This document shows, piece by piece, positions 8,275 through 16,613 of a stretch of DNA of 64,000 nt. The translations under genes were made by a program, and so were the position numbers. Origin of the DNA: Telluria aromaticivorans (lineage in GTDB: Bacteria; Pseudomonadota; Gammaproteobacteria; Burkholderiales; Burkholderiaceae_D); the NCBI RefSeq assembly GCF_013003915.1, contig NZ_JABAIV010000003.1:620001-684000 (forward strand), in the 5' to 3' direction. The notes under the pieces were generated by a model that worked only from the letters and a program-made list of their open reading frames with translations, was not told the DNA's origin and made no database searches. The first letter of the stretch is position 1. The number at the start of each line of letters is the position of its first letter.

Positions 8275-9777
8275 ATGGACTTTAGCATAAAAGCATTCGA
8301 CACCAAGAACACCCTGGCCGCCGCAAAAGCCGGCGTGCTGGCAGTGGCTGTGTTCGAAAACAAGAAACTGTCGCAGGCTGCCAAGGCCCTCGATGCCGGC
8401 GGCGACATCACCGCGGCGCTCAAGTCCGGCGACATCAGCGGCAAGGCCGGTTCGACCCTGCTGCTGCGTGGCGTGGCCGGTGTGGCTGCGGCGCGCGTGC
8501 TGCTGGTGGGCATGGGTACCGCTGAAGCCGTAAGCGAGAAAAGCTTCAGCTCCGCCATCGGCGCCGCCATGAAAGTGTTCGGCACCCTGGGCAGCCAGGA
8601 TGCCATTATCGCATTCCCGGTCGCGGATGTGAAAGACCGCGACGTCAACTGGGCCGTGCGCGCACTGGTCATCGCGGCCAACGAGACCGAACACCGCACC
8701 GATACGCAAAAGAGCAAGAAGGATCCGGCGCCTGCCGGCGTGCGCAAGATCACCATCGCGTTTGATGCCGCCAACGCGGTTACCCAGCTCAAGCCTGTGC
8801 TGGCGCAGGCCGTGGCGATCTCGAACGGCATGCAGCTGACCAAGGAACTGGGCAACCTGTCGCCGAACGTCTGCACCCCGACCTACCTTGCCAACACCGC
8901 CCGCGAGCTGGCCGGTGAATTCGGCTTCGACATCGAAGTCCTGGAGCGCAAGCAGCTGGAAGCGCTGAAGATGGGCAGCTTCCTGTCGGTGGCCAAGGGC
9001 AGCGACGAAGCACCGAAGTTCATCGTCCTCAAGCACATGGGCGGCAGCAAGAAGGATGCGCCGGTGGTCCTGGTCGGCAAGGGCATCACGTTTGACACAG
9101 GCGGCATCTCGATCAAGGCCGGTCCGGGAATGGACGAGATGAAGTACGACATGTGCGGCGCCGGCTCGGTGCTGGGCACCTTCCGCGCGATCGGCGAGAT
9201 GGGCCTCAAGCTCAACGTCATCGGCATCGTGGCCGCCTGCGAGAACATGCCGTCGGGCCGCGCTTCCAAGCCGGGCGACATCGTGACCTCGATGAACGGC
9301 CTCACCATCGAGATCCTGAACACCGACGCCGAAGGCCGCCTGATCCTGTGCGACGCCCTCACCTATGCCGAGCGCTTCAAGCCGGCGGTCGTGGTCGACA
9401 TCGCGACCCTGACCGGCGCCTGCATCGTCGCCCTGGGCCACCACACCAGCGGCCTGTTCACCCGCCACGACGATGCGAGCGATGCGCTGGCCGAAGAGCT
9501 GATGGACGCGGGCAAGCAGGCCGGCGACGTGGCCTGGCGCTTCCCGCTCGGCGAGATCTACAACGAGCAGCTCAAGTCGAACTTCGCCGACCTGGCCAAT
9601 ATCGGCAGCCCGGGCGCAGCCTCGATCACGGCGGCCTGCTTCCTGGAGAACTTCACCCGCAACTACACCTGGGCCCACCTGGATATCGCGGGCACGGCCT
9701 GGAAGTCGGGCGCGGCCAAGGGTGCGACCGGCCGTCCGGTGCCGCTGCTGACGACCTTCCTGATGAATCGGGTGTGA
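8275..9777 (+). CDS. pepA: Leucyl aminopeptidase, M17 family
   Basis: This is a cytosolic two-metal aminopeptidase that removes N-terminal residues from peptides; E. coli PepA is also a DNA-binding architectural protein. The 500-residue product has the M17 metal-binding segments [13 protein letters not shown] and the signature [14 protein letters not shown], plus the catalytic-site stretch [12 protein letters not shown]. The ATG at 8275 follows ACGGAGAACC, a good ribosome binding site, and starts the conserved MDFSIKAF. A strong hairpin terminator follows the gene. The neighbouring lptFG arrangement is the usual one; the holC and valS genes that often follow pepA are not present here. Confidence 0.96.
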   Translation: MDFSIKAFDTKNTLAAAKAGVLAVAVFENKKLSQAAKALDAGGDITAALKSGDISGKAGSTLLLRGVAGVAAARVLLVGMGTAEAVSEKSFSSAIGAAMKVFGTLGSQDAIIAFPVADVKDRDVNWAVRALVIAANETEHRTDTQKSKKDPAPAGVRKITIAFDAANAVTQLKPVLAQAVAISNGMQLTKELGNLSPNVCTPTYLANTARELAGEFGFDIEVLERKQLEALKMGSFLSVAKGSDEAPKFIVLKHMGGSKKDAPVVLVGKGITFDTGGISIKAGPGMDEMKYDMCGAGSVLGTFRAIGEMGLKLNVIGIVAACENMPSGRASKPGDIVTSMNGLTIEILNTDAEGRLILCDALTYAERFKPAVVVDIATLTGACIVALGHHTSGLFTRHDDASDALAEELMDAGKQAGDVAWRFPLGEIYNEQLKSNFADLANIGSPGAASITAACFLENFTRNYTWAHLDIAGTAWKSGAAKGATGRPVPLLTTFLMNRV

Positions 9778-9850
9778 TCCGATGAAGGCTGCGGCGGTGA
9801 AATATTCTTTCACTCCGCCGCCCTAGCTGAAATTTTATTTCACCAATAAA

Positions 9851-9874
9851 AACAGCCCCGTTTGCGGGGCTGTT
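9851..9874. terminator. Bidirectional rho-independent terminator
   Basis: A ten-base perfect stem AACAGCCCCG / CGGGGCTGTT encloses a TTTG loop and is followed by TTTGTTTTT; an A-run on the left gives a T-run on the minus strand. It ends pepA on the plus strand and the lipoprotein gene on the minus strand. Confidence 0.92.
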
Positions 9875-9894
9875 TTGTTTTTCCTGCTGCCCGG

Positions 9895-10353
9895 TCAGAA
9901 CATGGGGCTCTCGACCCGCTGCGTCGCCGCCAGGTCCGCACGCGACTTCACCGGCTCCATCAGCACCGTCATATTCGCCGGATACGAGAACCCCGCCCCC
10001 GAATGCCGGTCCACCAAATGCCCAAGTCCCGCACTGATCACCACATTGCCCATCAGGCTGCTCGTATCCGCGCGCGAGCCGATGGTTTCCTGCGCCAGGC
10101 CCATGCCATCCTTCTTGCAGCTGATGACCAGCGGCTTCGTGCTGCGCGTGACGGTCACCCGTCCCGGCAGGACGACGAACCAGCGACCCATGTCATTGCC
10201 CAGCACGCAGCCGACCCCGCCGACTTCTTTATAGTCGAGCACGGCATGGAGTTCGAGTTGCTGTTGCGGGGAATCGGACAGCGTCGCGCAGCCGCCCAGG
10301 ACGAGCGGCGCAGCGAACACAAGGGCACTAATAGGGGAAATTAAACGCGACAT
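9895..10353 (-). CDS. Hypothetical lipoprotein
   Basis: I do not recognise the family. The 152-residue product begins with a short lipoprotein signal (MSRLISPISALVFAAPLVLGGC) whose lipobox L-G-G-C predicts lipid attachment at Cys22 and location in the envelope. The mature part has two further cysteines (GVGCVLGND and LVISCKKDG) that could form a disulfide, and the segment VVLPGRVTVTRSTKPLVISCKK looks like a small beta-domain. An in-frame ATG eight codons upstream (10377) is an alternative start, but it would give an unusually long n-region. It shares a terminator with pepA and has no obvious operon partner. Confidence 0.7.
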   Translation of the reverse strand: MSRLISPISALVFAAPLVLGGCATLSDSPQQQLELHAVLDYKEVGGVGCVLGNDMGRWFVVLPGRVTVTRSTKPLVISCKKDGMGLAQETIGSRADTSSLMGNVVISAGLGHLVDRHSGAGFSYPANMTVLMEPVKSRADLAATQRVESPMF

Positions 10354-10420
10354 GTGACCCACCAAGGTTTGCTTCATGCCCTATTAACGGCAGGCAAGAG
10401 CAAATGCTGAAGGGTGATGC

Positions 10421-10648
10421 TCAGGCGTTTAGGGTGTCCGGAGGCGTGTCGAGCGGTGCGAAGCGTGGCAGGACCACGCCGTCGACCGTCACGGTCTCGA
10501 AGAATGCGTCTCGTGGACGCACCCAGACCTTGCCATCGGCGCCGCGGTAGACCATCACGGGCGTGTGGTCCGCCTCCAGCACCGCTTCACAGACCAGCTC
10601 GTAGACACCGCCCTTGTAGTGGCGGTAACGCTGCGGGCCGGCTTTCAA
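10421..10648 (-). CDS. DUF1653 domain-containing protein
   Basis: This is a 75-residue protein that consists almost entirely of the DUF1653 domain: the motifs YRHYKGGVYELV, VMVYRG and KVWVRPRDAFFE match the family pattern. Its function is unknown. The best start is a TTG at 10648 that places YRHYKGG at residues 8-14, as in relatives; no in-frame ATG lies near. It follows the 117-residue phage-like gene after 20 bases on the same strand and may be cotranscribed with it. Confidence 0.82.
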   Translation of the reverse strand: MKAGPQRYRHYKGGVYELVCEAVLEADHTPVMVYRGADGKVWVRPRDAFFETVTVDGVVLPRFAPLDTPPDTLNA

Positions 10649-10668
10649 GCTGAATGCAGAGCCGATGT

Positions 10669-11022
10669 TCAGGCCTTGGCTTCTTCCAGCGCCTTCTGCT
10701 TTTTCTTCAGGCCCTGGATCACCTTGAGCACGCCTTCAATGCCGGCGGCCTCATCGAGTTCGCTGAATGCGTCGAGGACTTCGTTGAGCACGCGGTTGCG
10801 CACCAGTGCTTCGTCCTGCGTGACGGCAGGCTTGTGCTCCGGTTCCTTGGCAACGAACTTCGACGGTGCTTCGGCAGCCGCCTTGGCGCCATGCGTCAGG
10901 GCCGCTTGCCAGATCACCCAGCGGCGCTGGGTTTCATACACGAGGTATTCCTCGGGCTTGTCTTCGCGGCGGCGAACGATATGGCCTTCGCGTTGGGCCC
11001 ACGCTTCGAATGCAGTGCGCAT
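10669..11022 (-). CDS. Small phage-like protein with EAW...WQAA motif
   Basis: The 117-residue protein has no known enzymatic function. Its N-terminal 40 residues (AFEAWAQREGH, then YLVYETQRRWVIWQAA) follow a pattern that I know from many small hypothetical phage and prophage proteins. The remainder is charged and helical, ending in a lysine-rich coil (QGLKKKQKALEEAKA). The ATG at 11022 is chosen because AAGGAC stands five bases upstream; a GTG at 11055 is in frame. It heads a two-gene unit with the DUF1653 gene and lies next to a markedly AT-rich stretch, which together suggest a horizontally acquired or domesticated phage gene. Confidence 0.65.
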   Translation of the reverse strand: MRTAFEAWAQREGHIVRRREDKPEEYLVYETQRRWVIWQAALTHGAKAAAEAPSKFVAKEPEHKPAVTQDEALVRNRVLNEVLDAFSELDEAAGIEGVLKVIQGLKKKQKALEEAKA

Positions 11023-11582
11023 TTCAGTCCTTTGTAATTCGTCGTTCGGTTTCACTTGCTATTGAAAAAACAATATTTTCAAATAGTACCATGTTGCATG
11101 GTGCCAAATGGTGCGCACGATTGCGCAAAGGCATGATGTCGTCCGAACATGTTTCAATCTGCAAATAGTACAACGTTAGTTGCACTAGCGCAATTACTTT
11201 ATTCCCATGCAGAAACAGTGTTACATCCTGCCGCTCTAGTTTGATGCTTTCACGAACGCTTCTACCGTCCGACAGTCCGCTCACGATATTCAGCAAGAAT
11301 ATTTATTATTCTATTAATTTATTCTAGCATAGCAGATTGCTGGCGACACAAGCTTATGAGCGGATTAGCAACAAAAATAGGACTACTCGTATAAATACAA
11401 GTGTCACATGACGTAGATTATTCGCGGAGCATATGTTTCACAAGCAAATGCCGTAACGGGGAATACGGCTGCGACAAGAACTGGGAAGCCGGACGCTTGC
11501 GGCGGCAGGTCCCTTGCCCTGTCCGCCCTGCCCGGCAAACGGTTATCATGCCGCCTTTACCCACCACGACCCGCCGCCGCCC
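11023..11582. other. AT-rich intergenic region with inverted repeats
   Basis: This 560-base stretch between the phage-like gene and xth is much richer in A+T than its surroundings, especially around 11060-11450. It holds two inverted repeats upstream of the minus-strand gene: TATTGAAAA / TTTTCAAATA around 11060-11085, and ACCATG-TTG-CATGGT at 11088-11102 followed by a second ATGGTGC. These could be promoter or operator sequences. A 90-codon minus-strand frame ends one base before the 11022 start, but I see nothing that supports it as a gene. The last 100 bases are GC-rich and lead into xth. Confidence 0.5.
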
Positions 11583-12350
11583 ATGAAGATCGCTACCTGG
11601 AACGTCAATTCGCTGAAAGTCCGACTGCAGCACCTGCTCACCTGGCTGGAAGCCAATCCGGTAGACGTGCTCTGCATTCAAGAGACCAAGCTGACCGATG
11701 ATAAGTTCCCTGTGGCGGAAATAAATGCGGCCGGCTACGAGGTCGCCTTCAGCGGCCAGAAGACCTATAATGGCGTGGCGATCCTGTCGAAGCACCCGAT
11801 CGAAGACGTCCAGAAGAACAATCCGCATTTCGAGGACGAGCAGCAGCGCCTCATCGCCGCGACCATCGGCGGCATGCGCATCATCTGCGCCTATGTCGTC
11901 AACGGCCAGGACATCGGCAGCGACAAATTCGCCTACAAGACGGCGTGGTTCGCGGGCCTGCATGCCTGGGTGGCCGAGGAGATGCGCGCCCACCCGCGGC
12001 TTGCCGTGCTGGGCGACTACAACATCGCACCGGAAGCGCGCGACGTGCACGACCCGGCCGAATGGGAAAACCACATCCACTTCACGCCGCCGGAACGCGC
12101 CATGCTGCAAGGCTTCATGGCCCTCGGCCTGGCGGACGCCTTCCGCCTGTTCGAGCAGCCCGAGAAGCAGTACAGCTGGTGGGATTACCGCCAGATGGCC
12201 TTCCGCCGCAATCGCGGGCTGCGCATCGACCACATCCTGCTGAGCGAAGCGCTGGCCAAGCGCTGCACGGCCTGCCACATCGACCGCGAGACCCGCAAAT
12301 GGGAACAGCCGTCGGACCACGCCCCCGTGGTGGCAACGCTGGATCATTGA
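11583..12350 (+). CDS. xth: Exodeoxyribonuclease III
   Basis: This is an AP endonuclease and 3'-5' exonuclease of the endonuclease/exonuclease/phosphatase superfamily, acting in base excision repair. The 255-residue protein carries the family motifs in order: KIATWNVNSLKVR, CIQETKL with the catalytic glutamate, LGDYNIAP, WWDYR, RIDHILLS and the C-terminal DHAPV. The ATG at 11583 starts the conserved MKIATWN. It appears to be monocistronic and converges on the GGDEF-EAL gene, with a dispersed repeat between them. Confidence 0.95.
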   Translation: MKIATWNVNSLKVRLQHLLTWLEANPVDVLCIQETKLTDDKFPVAEINAAGYEVAFSGQKTYNGVAILSKHPIEDVQKNNPHFEDEQQRLIAATIGGMRIICAYVVNGQDIGSDKFAYKTAWFAGLHAWVAEEMRAHPRLAVLGDYNIAPEARDVHDPAEWENHIHFTPPERAMLQGFMALGLADAFRLFEQPEKQYSWWDYRQMAFRRNRGLRIDHILLSEALAKRCTACHIDRETRKWEQPSDHAPVVATLDH

Positions 12351-12420
12351 GGACCGCTTGGCGGGGGTTCGTAACCCTGGCCATTGCTTGAATGCCGACT
12401 ACGCAAAAGCCGCCCCTTAC

Positions 12421-12533
12421 CCGTAGGGTGGGCGGGCTCTCCCGCCCACGCGTTCAACGATCGCTTGCCAAACCGCGTCGCGTTTCCTTACACACCGTTT
12501 GAATGCGCGGTCGGCGAAGCCGACCACCCTACG
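12421..12533. repeat. Two-hairpin dispersed repeat, copy 2
   Basis: The left hairpin is CGTAGGGTGGGCGGG with CCCGCCCACGCG, followed by GTTCAA. The right part reads CGTTTGAATGCGCGG, then a GGTCGGC/GCCGACC hairpin and CACCCTACG. It lies between the convergent xth and GGDEF-EAL genes, about 70 bases beyond the xth stop. Confidence 0.85.
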
Positions 12534-12554
12534 CACATCGGTAAGGTCGGCGGG

Positions 12555-15197
12555 TTAACGCTCGATCGCTTCCAGCACCGAGCTGGCCAACAACTGCGCC
12601 GCTTCACCCGCAGGCAGCGGCCGCGCAAACAAATACCCCTGCGCGAACTGGCAGCCGTGGCTTCTCAAGAGAGCGTACTGCCCTTCCGTCTCCACGCCTT
12701 CCGCCACCACCGACAGCTGCAGGCTGTTCGCCAGCGCCATCACGGCGGCGACGATCGCGCGATCTTCTGCGCTGGCTTCGAGCTCGCGCACGAAGGCGCG
12801 GTCGATCTTGATCTTGCGGACCGGGAAGCGCTTCAGGTAGGCCAGGCTCGAATAGCCGGTGCCGAAGTCGTCGATCGACAGGCGCATGCCCATGCCGTTA
12901 ATCTGGCGCAGGATCTCGAGCGTGCGCCCGCCGTGCTGCATCAGCGCCGTTTCCGTGAGCTCGAACTCGACCAGCGAAGGGTCGATGCCGGTCTCGCCCA
13001 GGATGCGGCGCATCGAATCCACCAGCCCGTCGTGCATGAACTGGCGCGCCGACAGGTTGATCGCCAGCGGCACCGCGGCCAGCCCCTGGCCTTGCCAGGC
13101 CATAATCTGCTCGCAGGCAGTGCGGATCACCCACTCGCCGACCGGCACGATCATCCCGTTCTCTTCCAGGATCGGGATGAATTCGTCCGGTCCCACCAGG
13201 GTGTCGCTTCCCCCTTTCCTCCAGCGCAGCAGCACCTCGAGCGCGTGCAGGCGGCGCGTGGTGGTGTCGATGATCGGCTGGTAGTGCAGCTCGAACTCCT
13301 TATGCGCCAGTGCGCTGCGCAGGTTCGATTCGAGCTCGAAGCGGCGCGCGGCGGCCTGGTTCAGGCGCTGGTCGAAGAACTGGTAGTTGTTGCGGCCGGC
13401 CGCCTTCGCGTGGTACATCGCGGCATCGGCGTGGCGCATCAGGGTGTCGACGTCGGCGCCATTGTCCGGGCACAGGCAGATGCCGATCGAGGGCGAGATG
13501 TGCAGGCTGTGCCCCTCGAAGGGGAAAGGCGTGGCCAGCGCCCCGATGATCTTGTCGGCGACCCCGGCACACTCCTGGGCGCCCTTGATGTCCGGCAGCA
13601 GCACCACGAATTCGTCGCCGCCCAGGCGCGCCACGGTATCGCTGTCGCGCACCGCCGCGCACAGGCGCCTGGCGACTTCGCGCAGCAGGTGGTCGCCGGT
13701 GGCGTGGCCGAGCGAATCGTTGATGTTCTTGAAGCGGTCCAGGTCGAGGAACATCACGGCCAGCTTGCGGCCATTGCGCTGGGCCGCCTTGAGCGCAAGA
13801 TCGAGCCGGTCGGACAGCAGCGCGCGGTTCGGCAGGCCGGTGAGGCTGTCGTGGTAGGCCATGTGGTGCACGCGCGCCTCGGCCTGGCGCCGCTCGTTGA
13901 TTTCTTCCTGCAGCAGCGCATTGGCGCCGGCCAGTTCGGCGGTGCGCTCGGCCACGCGGATCTCGAGTTCGTCGCGCGCACGGCGGATCGCGTCGGCCGC
14001 TTCGCGCCGCGCGGTGACGTCGTCGAGCAGCCAGACGCTGCGCCCGCGCCGGTCGGCGGCGTCGAACAGGCGGCCCGACAGGCGCGCCCAGAAACGCGTA
14101 CCGTCGCGCCGGCTCAAGAGGTATTCGGCGGTGTGCACCTGGCCGGCCCCGAAGCTGCGCGCGGTCTCCACCCGCGCCAGGCCCCAGGCCGCTTCGTCCG
14201 GATACAGGGCGCGCACCGGCGTGCCGTCCATGCCGCCGGCCGGGCTGCCGAACAGCTCTTCCATCTTGGAGTTGCAGTGCAGGGTCACGCCCTCTTCCAC
14301 CACCGCGATGCCGAGCACCGCGTTGTCGAGGATGGCGCGGTTCTCCAGCAGCGCATTGCGCAGCTGGATCTCGTCGAAGCGCTCCTGCCTTCGGTCTTCG
14401 AACATCCAGATCGTGCCCAGGTCAGGGTCGTCCGGATTGAACAGGTAGCCGTTGAGCTGCCCCCAGATGGGCGAGCCGTCCTTGCATACCAGTTCGGTCT
14501 CGCTGCGGTAGGGAATGCCGCGCGCCAGCTGCGGGTAGGCGGTGGCGCCGAAGTCGTGGAAGGCCTGGTCGTCCCGGTAGACGATGCGGGTGGAACGGCC
14601 CAGCGCCTCGCCGTCGCGGTAGCCGAACATGCGGGCAAAGGCCGGGTTGTAGCGCTGGATGATGCGATTGCGGACGAACATGATGCCGACCGTCGCATTG
14701 GTCATGATCGCCTGCACCTCGATCAGGGTCTGGCGCACGTCGGTGACGTCTTCCACGATCCAGATGGTGCCGGCTTCGCGCGCGCCGGGATCGACCGCGC
14801 GGCCGCGCAGGCGCGCCCACATCATCGAACCGTCGCGGCGGCGGAATGGGTGCTCAGGCTTTTCGAACAGGCCGCCGGCGGCCAGCACCGGATAGGCCTC
14901 GGCCACCAGCGCCTGGTAGTCGCGCGCCGAGCCGAAGACATCGACCGGGTGCAGGCGCGACAGCTCGGCATGGGTATAGCCGAGCATCTCGCAGATGCGG
15001 GGATTGCAGGACTTGAACTGGCCCGGCAGCGTGAAGACGATGCCCACCGGCGCGTTTTCCAGGATGGCGCGCTGCTCACGCAGCGCGACATGCAGCATTT
15101 CCTGCTCGAGCGCGGCAGCCTCGAGCTGGGTGTGCCGGGGCGTGTCGATGGGGGCGCTCCCGGCCGTGAGCGGGTGCTTGCTGGATAGTCCGTCCAT
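12555..15197 (-). CDS. PAS-GGDEF-EAL cyclic di-GMP signalling protein
   Basis: This 880-residue cytoplasmic protein has three PAS-type sensor domains (about residues 35-400), a coiled linker, a GGDEF domain (about 440-600) and an EAL domain (about 620-870). The GGDEF motif RLGGDEF is intact and an inhibitory-site RDSD stands five residues before it, so diguanylate cyclase activity with product inhibition is expected. The EAL site reads EVLLRW, an accepted EAL variant, and NLSARQ, ELTET, DDFGTGYSSL, KIDRAFV and AEGVE are all present, so phosphodiesterase activity is also plausible. It lacks membrane segments. Its signal is unknown. It starts 135 bases from the prpF stop, transcribed the same way. 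Confidence 0.93.
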   Translation of the reverse strand: MDGLSSKHPLTAGSAPIDTPRHTQLEAAALEQEMLHVALREQRAILENAPVGIVFTLPGQFKSCNPRICEMLGYTHAELSRLHPVDVFGSARDYQALVAEAYPVLAAGGLFEKPEHPFRRRDGSMMWARLRGRAVDPGAREAGTIWIVEDVTDVRQTLIEVQAIMTNATVGIMFVRNRIIQRYNPAFARMFGYRDGEALGRSTRIVYRDDQAFHDFGATAYPQLARGIPYRSETELVCKDGSPIWGQLNGYLFNPDDPDLGTIWMFEDRRQERFDEIQLRNALLENRAILDNAVLGIAVVEEGVTLHCNSKMEELFGSPAGGMDGTPVRALYPDEAAWGLARVETARSFGAGQVHTAEYLLSRRDGTRFWARLSGRLFDAADRRGRSVWLLDDVTARREAADAIRRARDELEIRVAERTAELAGANALLQEEINERRQAEARVHHMAYHDSLTGLPNRALLSDRLDLALKAAQRNGRKLAVMFLDLDRFKNINDSLGHATGDHLLREVARRLCAAVRDSDTVARLGGDEFVVLLPDIKGAQECAGVADKIIGALATPFPFEGHSLHISPSIGICLCPDNGADVDTLMRHADAAMYHAKAAGRNNYQFFDQRLNQAAARRFELESNLRSALAHKEFELHYQPIIDTTTRRLHALEVLLRWRKGGSDTLVGPDEFIPILEENGMIVPVGEWVIRTACEQIMAWQGQGLAAVPLAINLSARQFMHDGLVDSMRRILGETGIDPSLVEFELTETALMQHGGRTLEILRQINGMGMRLSIDDFGTGYSSLAYLKRFPVRKIKIDRAFVRELEASAEDRAIVAAVMALANSLQLSVVAEGVETEGQYALLRSHGCQFAQGYLFARPLPAGEAAQLLASSVLEAIER

Positions 15198-15285
15198 TGT
15201 AATTCTTGTCTGCTAACGGCTGGGTTGCCTTTTAGCAATCATAAACCACAACTGGCCGATGTTCCAAAACTAACAAGCACAATAA

Positions 15286-15309
15286 ACGGGCCATGTTGTT
15301 ATGGCCCGT
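15286..15309 (-). terminator. Terminator at the end of the prp operon
   Basis: A nine-base perfect stem ACGGGCCAT / ATGGCCCGT with a six-base loop lies 24 bases beyond the prpF stop. On the minus strand it is followed by TTTATTG, a short T-rich tail. It fits an intrinsic terminator of the prpB-prpC-acnD-prpF transcript. Confidence 0.75.
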
Positions 15310-15332
15310 CAATTGCAACTTCTATCAACCGG

Positions 15333-16523
15333 TCAGAAACAGTCGCCCGGCACGCGCACCCAGCCTTCCATCAGCACCCGGGCGCTGCGGCTCATGATGG
15401 CCCTGGACACGCTCCACTCGCCGTTCTGCTCCACGGCCTCGGCGCCCACGCGCAGGGTGCCGGACGGGTGGCCGAAGCGCACCGCGCTGCGCGCCGTGCC
15501 GCCGGCCGCCAGGTTGACCAGGGTGCCAGGGATCGCGGCGGCAGTGCCGATCGCCACCGCGGCCGTGCCCATCATCGCGTGGTGCAGCTTGCCCATCGAA
15601 AGCGCGCGCACCAGCAGGTCGACCTCGCTGGCTGCCACCTGCTTGCCACTCGACGCGACATAGCTGGCCGGCCTGGCGACGAAAGCCACCTTCGGCGTGT
15701 GCTGGCGCTTGGCCGCCTCCTCGATGCTGGAGATCAGGCCCATGCGCAGCGCGCCGTGTGCGCGGATGGTCTCGAACATGGCCAGTGCGCGCAGGTCGCC
15801 ATTGATCGCGTCCTGCAGTTCGGTGCCGTCGTAGCCGAGCGCTTCGGCATTCACGAAGATGGTCGGGATACCGGCGTTGATCATGGTCGCTTTCAGGGTA
15901 CCCACGCCGGGGACTACCAGCTCGTCGACCAGGTTCCCGGTCGGGAACATCGATCCGCCTGCGCCTTCTTCCTCGGCTGCCGGGTCGAGGAATTCGAGCT
16001 GCACTTCGGCCGCCGGGAAGGTCACGCCATCGAGTTCGAAGTCGCCGGTTTCCTGCACGCAGCCAGCAGCCACCGGGACATGGGCGATGATGGTCTTGCC
16101 GATGTTGGCCTGCCAGATGCGCACCGTGGCCATGCCGTCATGCGGGATGCGCTCCGGGTCGACCAGGCCGCTGGCGATGGCAAACGACCCGACCGCCGAG
16201 GACAGGTTGCCGCAGTTGCCGCTCCAGTCCACAAAAGGCTTGTCGATGGAGACCTGGCCGAACAGGTAGTCGATGTCGTGGCCTTCTTTTTCGCTCTTTT
16301 CCACGATCACGGTCTTGCTGGTGCTCGAGGTGGCGCCGCCCATGCCGTCGATCTGCTTGGCGTAAGGGTCGGGGCTGCCGATCACGCGCAGCAGCAAGGC
16401 ATCGCGCGCCGGGCCGGGAACGCGCGCGGCTTCAGGGAGGTCGTCGAGGCGGAAGAAGACGCCTTTGCTGGTGCCGCCTCGCATGTAGGTGGCGGGGATC
16501 TTGATTTGGGGGGTGTGGGGCAT
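15333..16523 (-). CDS. prpF: AcnD-accessory protein PrpF (aconitate isomerase family)
   Basis: PrpF isomerises trans-aconitate-type intermediates and is required when AcnD replaces PrpD in the 2-methylcitrate cycle. The 396-residue protein starts MPHTPQIKIPATYMRGGTSKGVFF, with the family signature MRGGTSKG, and has the duplicated diaminopimelate-epimerase-like fold including DWSGNCGNLSSAVG with its conserved cysteine. It lies directly downstream of acnD in the prp operon, as in other acnD-type clusters. No good ribosome binding site precedes the ATG, and a perfect hairpin repeat sits just upstream, which could affect its expression. Confidence 0.95.
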   Translation of the reverse strand: MPHTPQIKIPATYMRGGTSKGVFFRLDDLPEAARVPGPARDALLLRVIGSPDPYAKQIDGMGGATSSTSKTVIVEKSEKEGHDIDYLFGQVSIDKPFVDWSGNCGNLSSAVGSFAIASGLVDPERIPHDGMATVRIWQANIGKTIIAHVPVAAGCVQETGDFELDGVTFPAAEVQLEFLDPAAEEEGAGGSMFPTGNLVDELVVPGVGTLKATMINAGIPTIFVNAEALGYDGTELQDAINGDLRALAMFETIRAHGALRMGLISSIEEAAKRQHTPKVAFVARPASYVASSGKQVAASEVDLLVRALSMGKLHHAMMGTAAVAIGTAAAIPGTLVNLAAGGTARSAVRFGHPSGTLRVGAEAVEQNGEWSVSRAIMSRSARVLMEGWVRVPGDCF

Positions 16524-16538
16524 AGGATGTCTGGTTTT

Positions 16539-16569
16539 GTAGCGTGGGCGGGAAACCCGCCCACGCTAC
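16539..16569. repeat. Perfect hairpin, variant of the dispersed repeat (copy 3)
   Basis: GTAGCGTGGGCGGG and its exact complement flank AAA, giving a 14-base perfect stem between acnD and prpF. It differs from the other copies by GTAGCG for GTAGGG, with the compensating change in the other arm. A further GTAGCGTGG ... ACCACG fragment follows at about 16584-16605. Confidence 0.85.
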
Positions 16570-16613
16570 GATTATCGATTAATCGTAGCGTGGCGGTTGA
16601 ACCACGATTGCGA

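Noticed and set aside
11024..11296. A 90-codon minus-strand frame that ends one base before the phage-like gene start
   Set aside because: It has no convincing ribosome binding site, no recognisable domain, lies in an AT-rich intergenic stretch and overlaps two palindromes that look regulatory.
9895..12350. Prophage remnant extending from the lipoprotein gene to xth
   Set aside because: Only one small gene has phage-like character; no integrase, attachment-site repeats or tRNA target is visible and xth is a normal chromosomal gene.
12384..15188. 934-codon plus-strand open frame opposite the GGDEF-EAL gene
   Set aside because: The opposite strand encodes a full set of PAS, GGDEF and EAL motifs; the plus-strand frame has only antisense-type composition.
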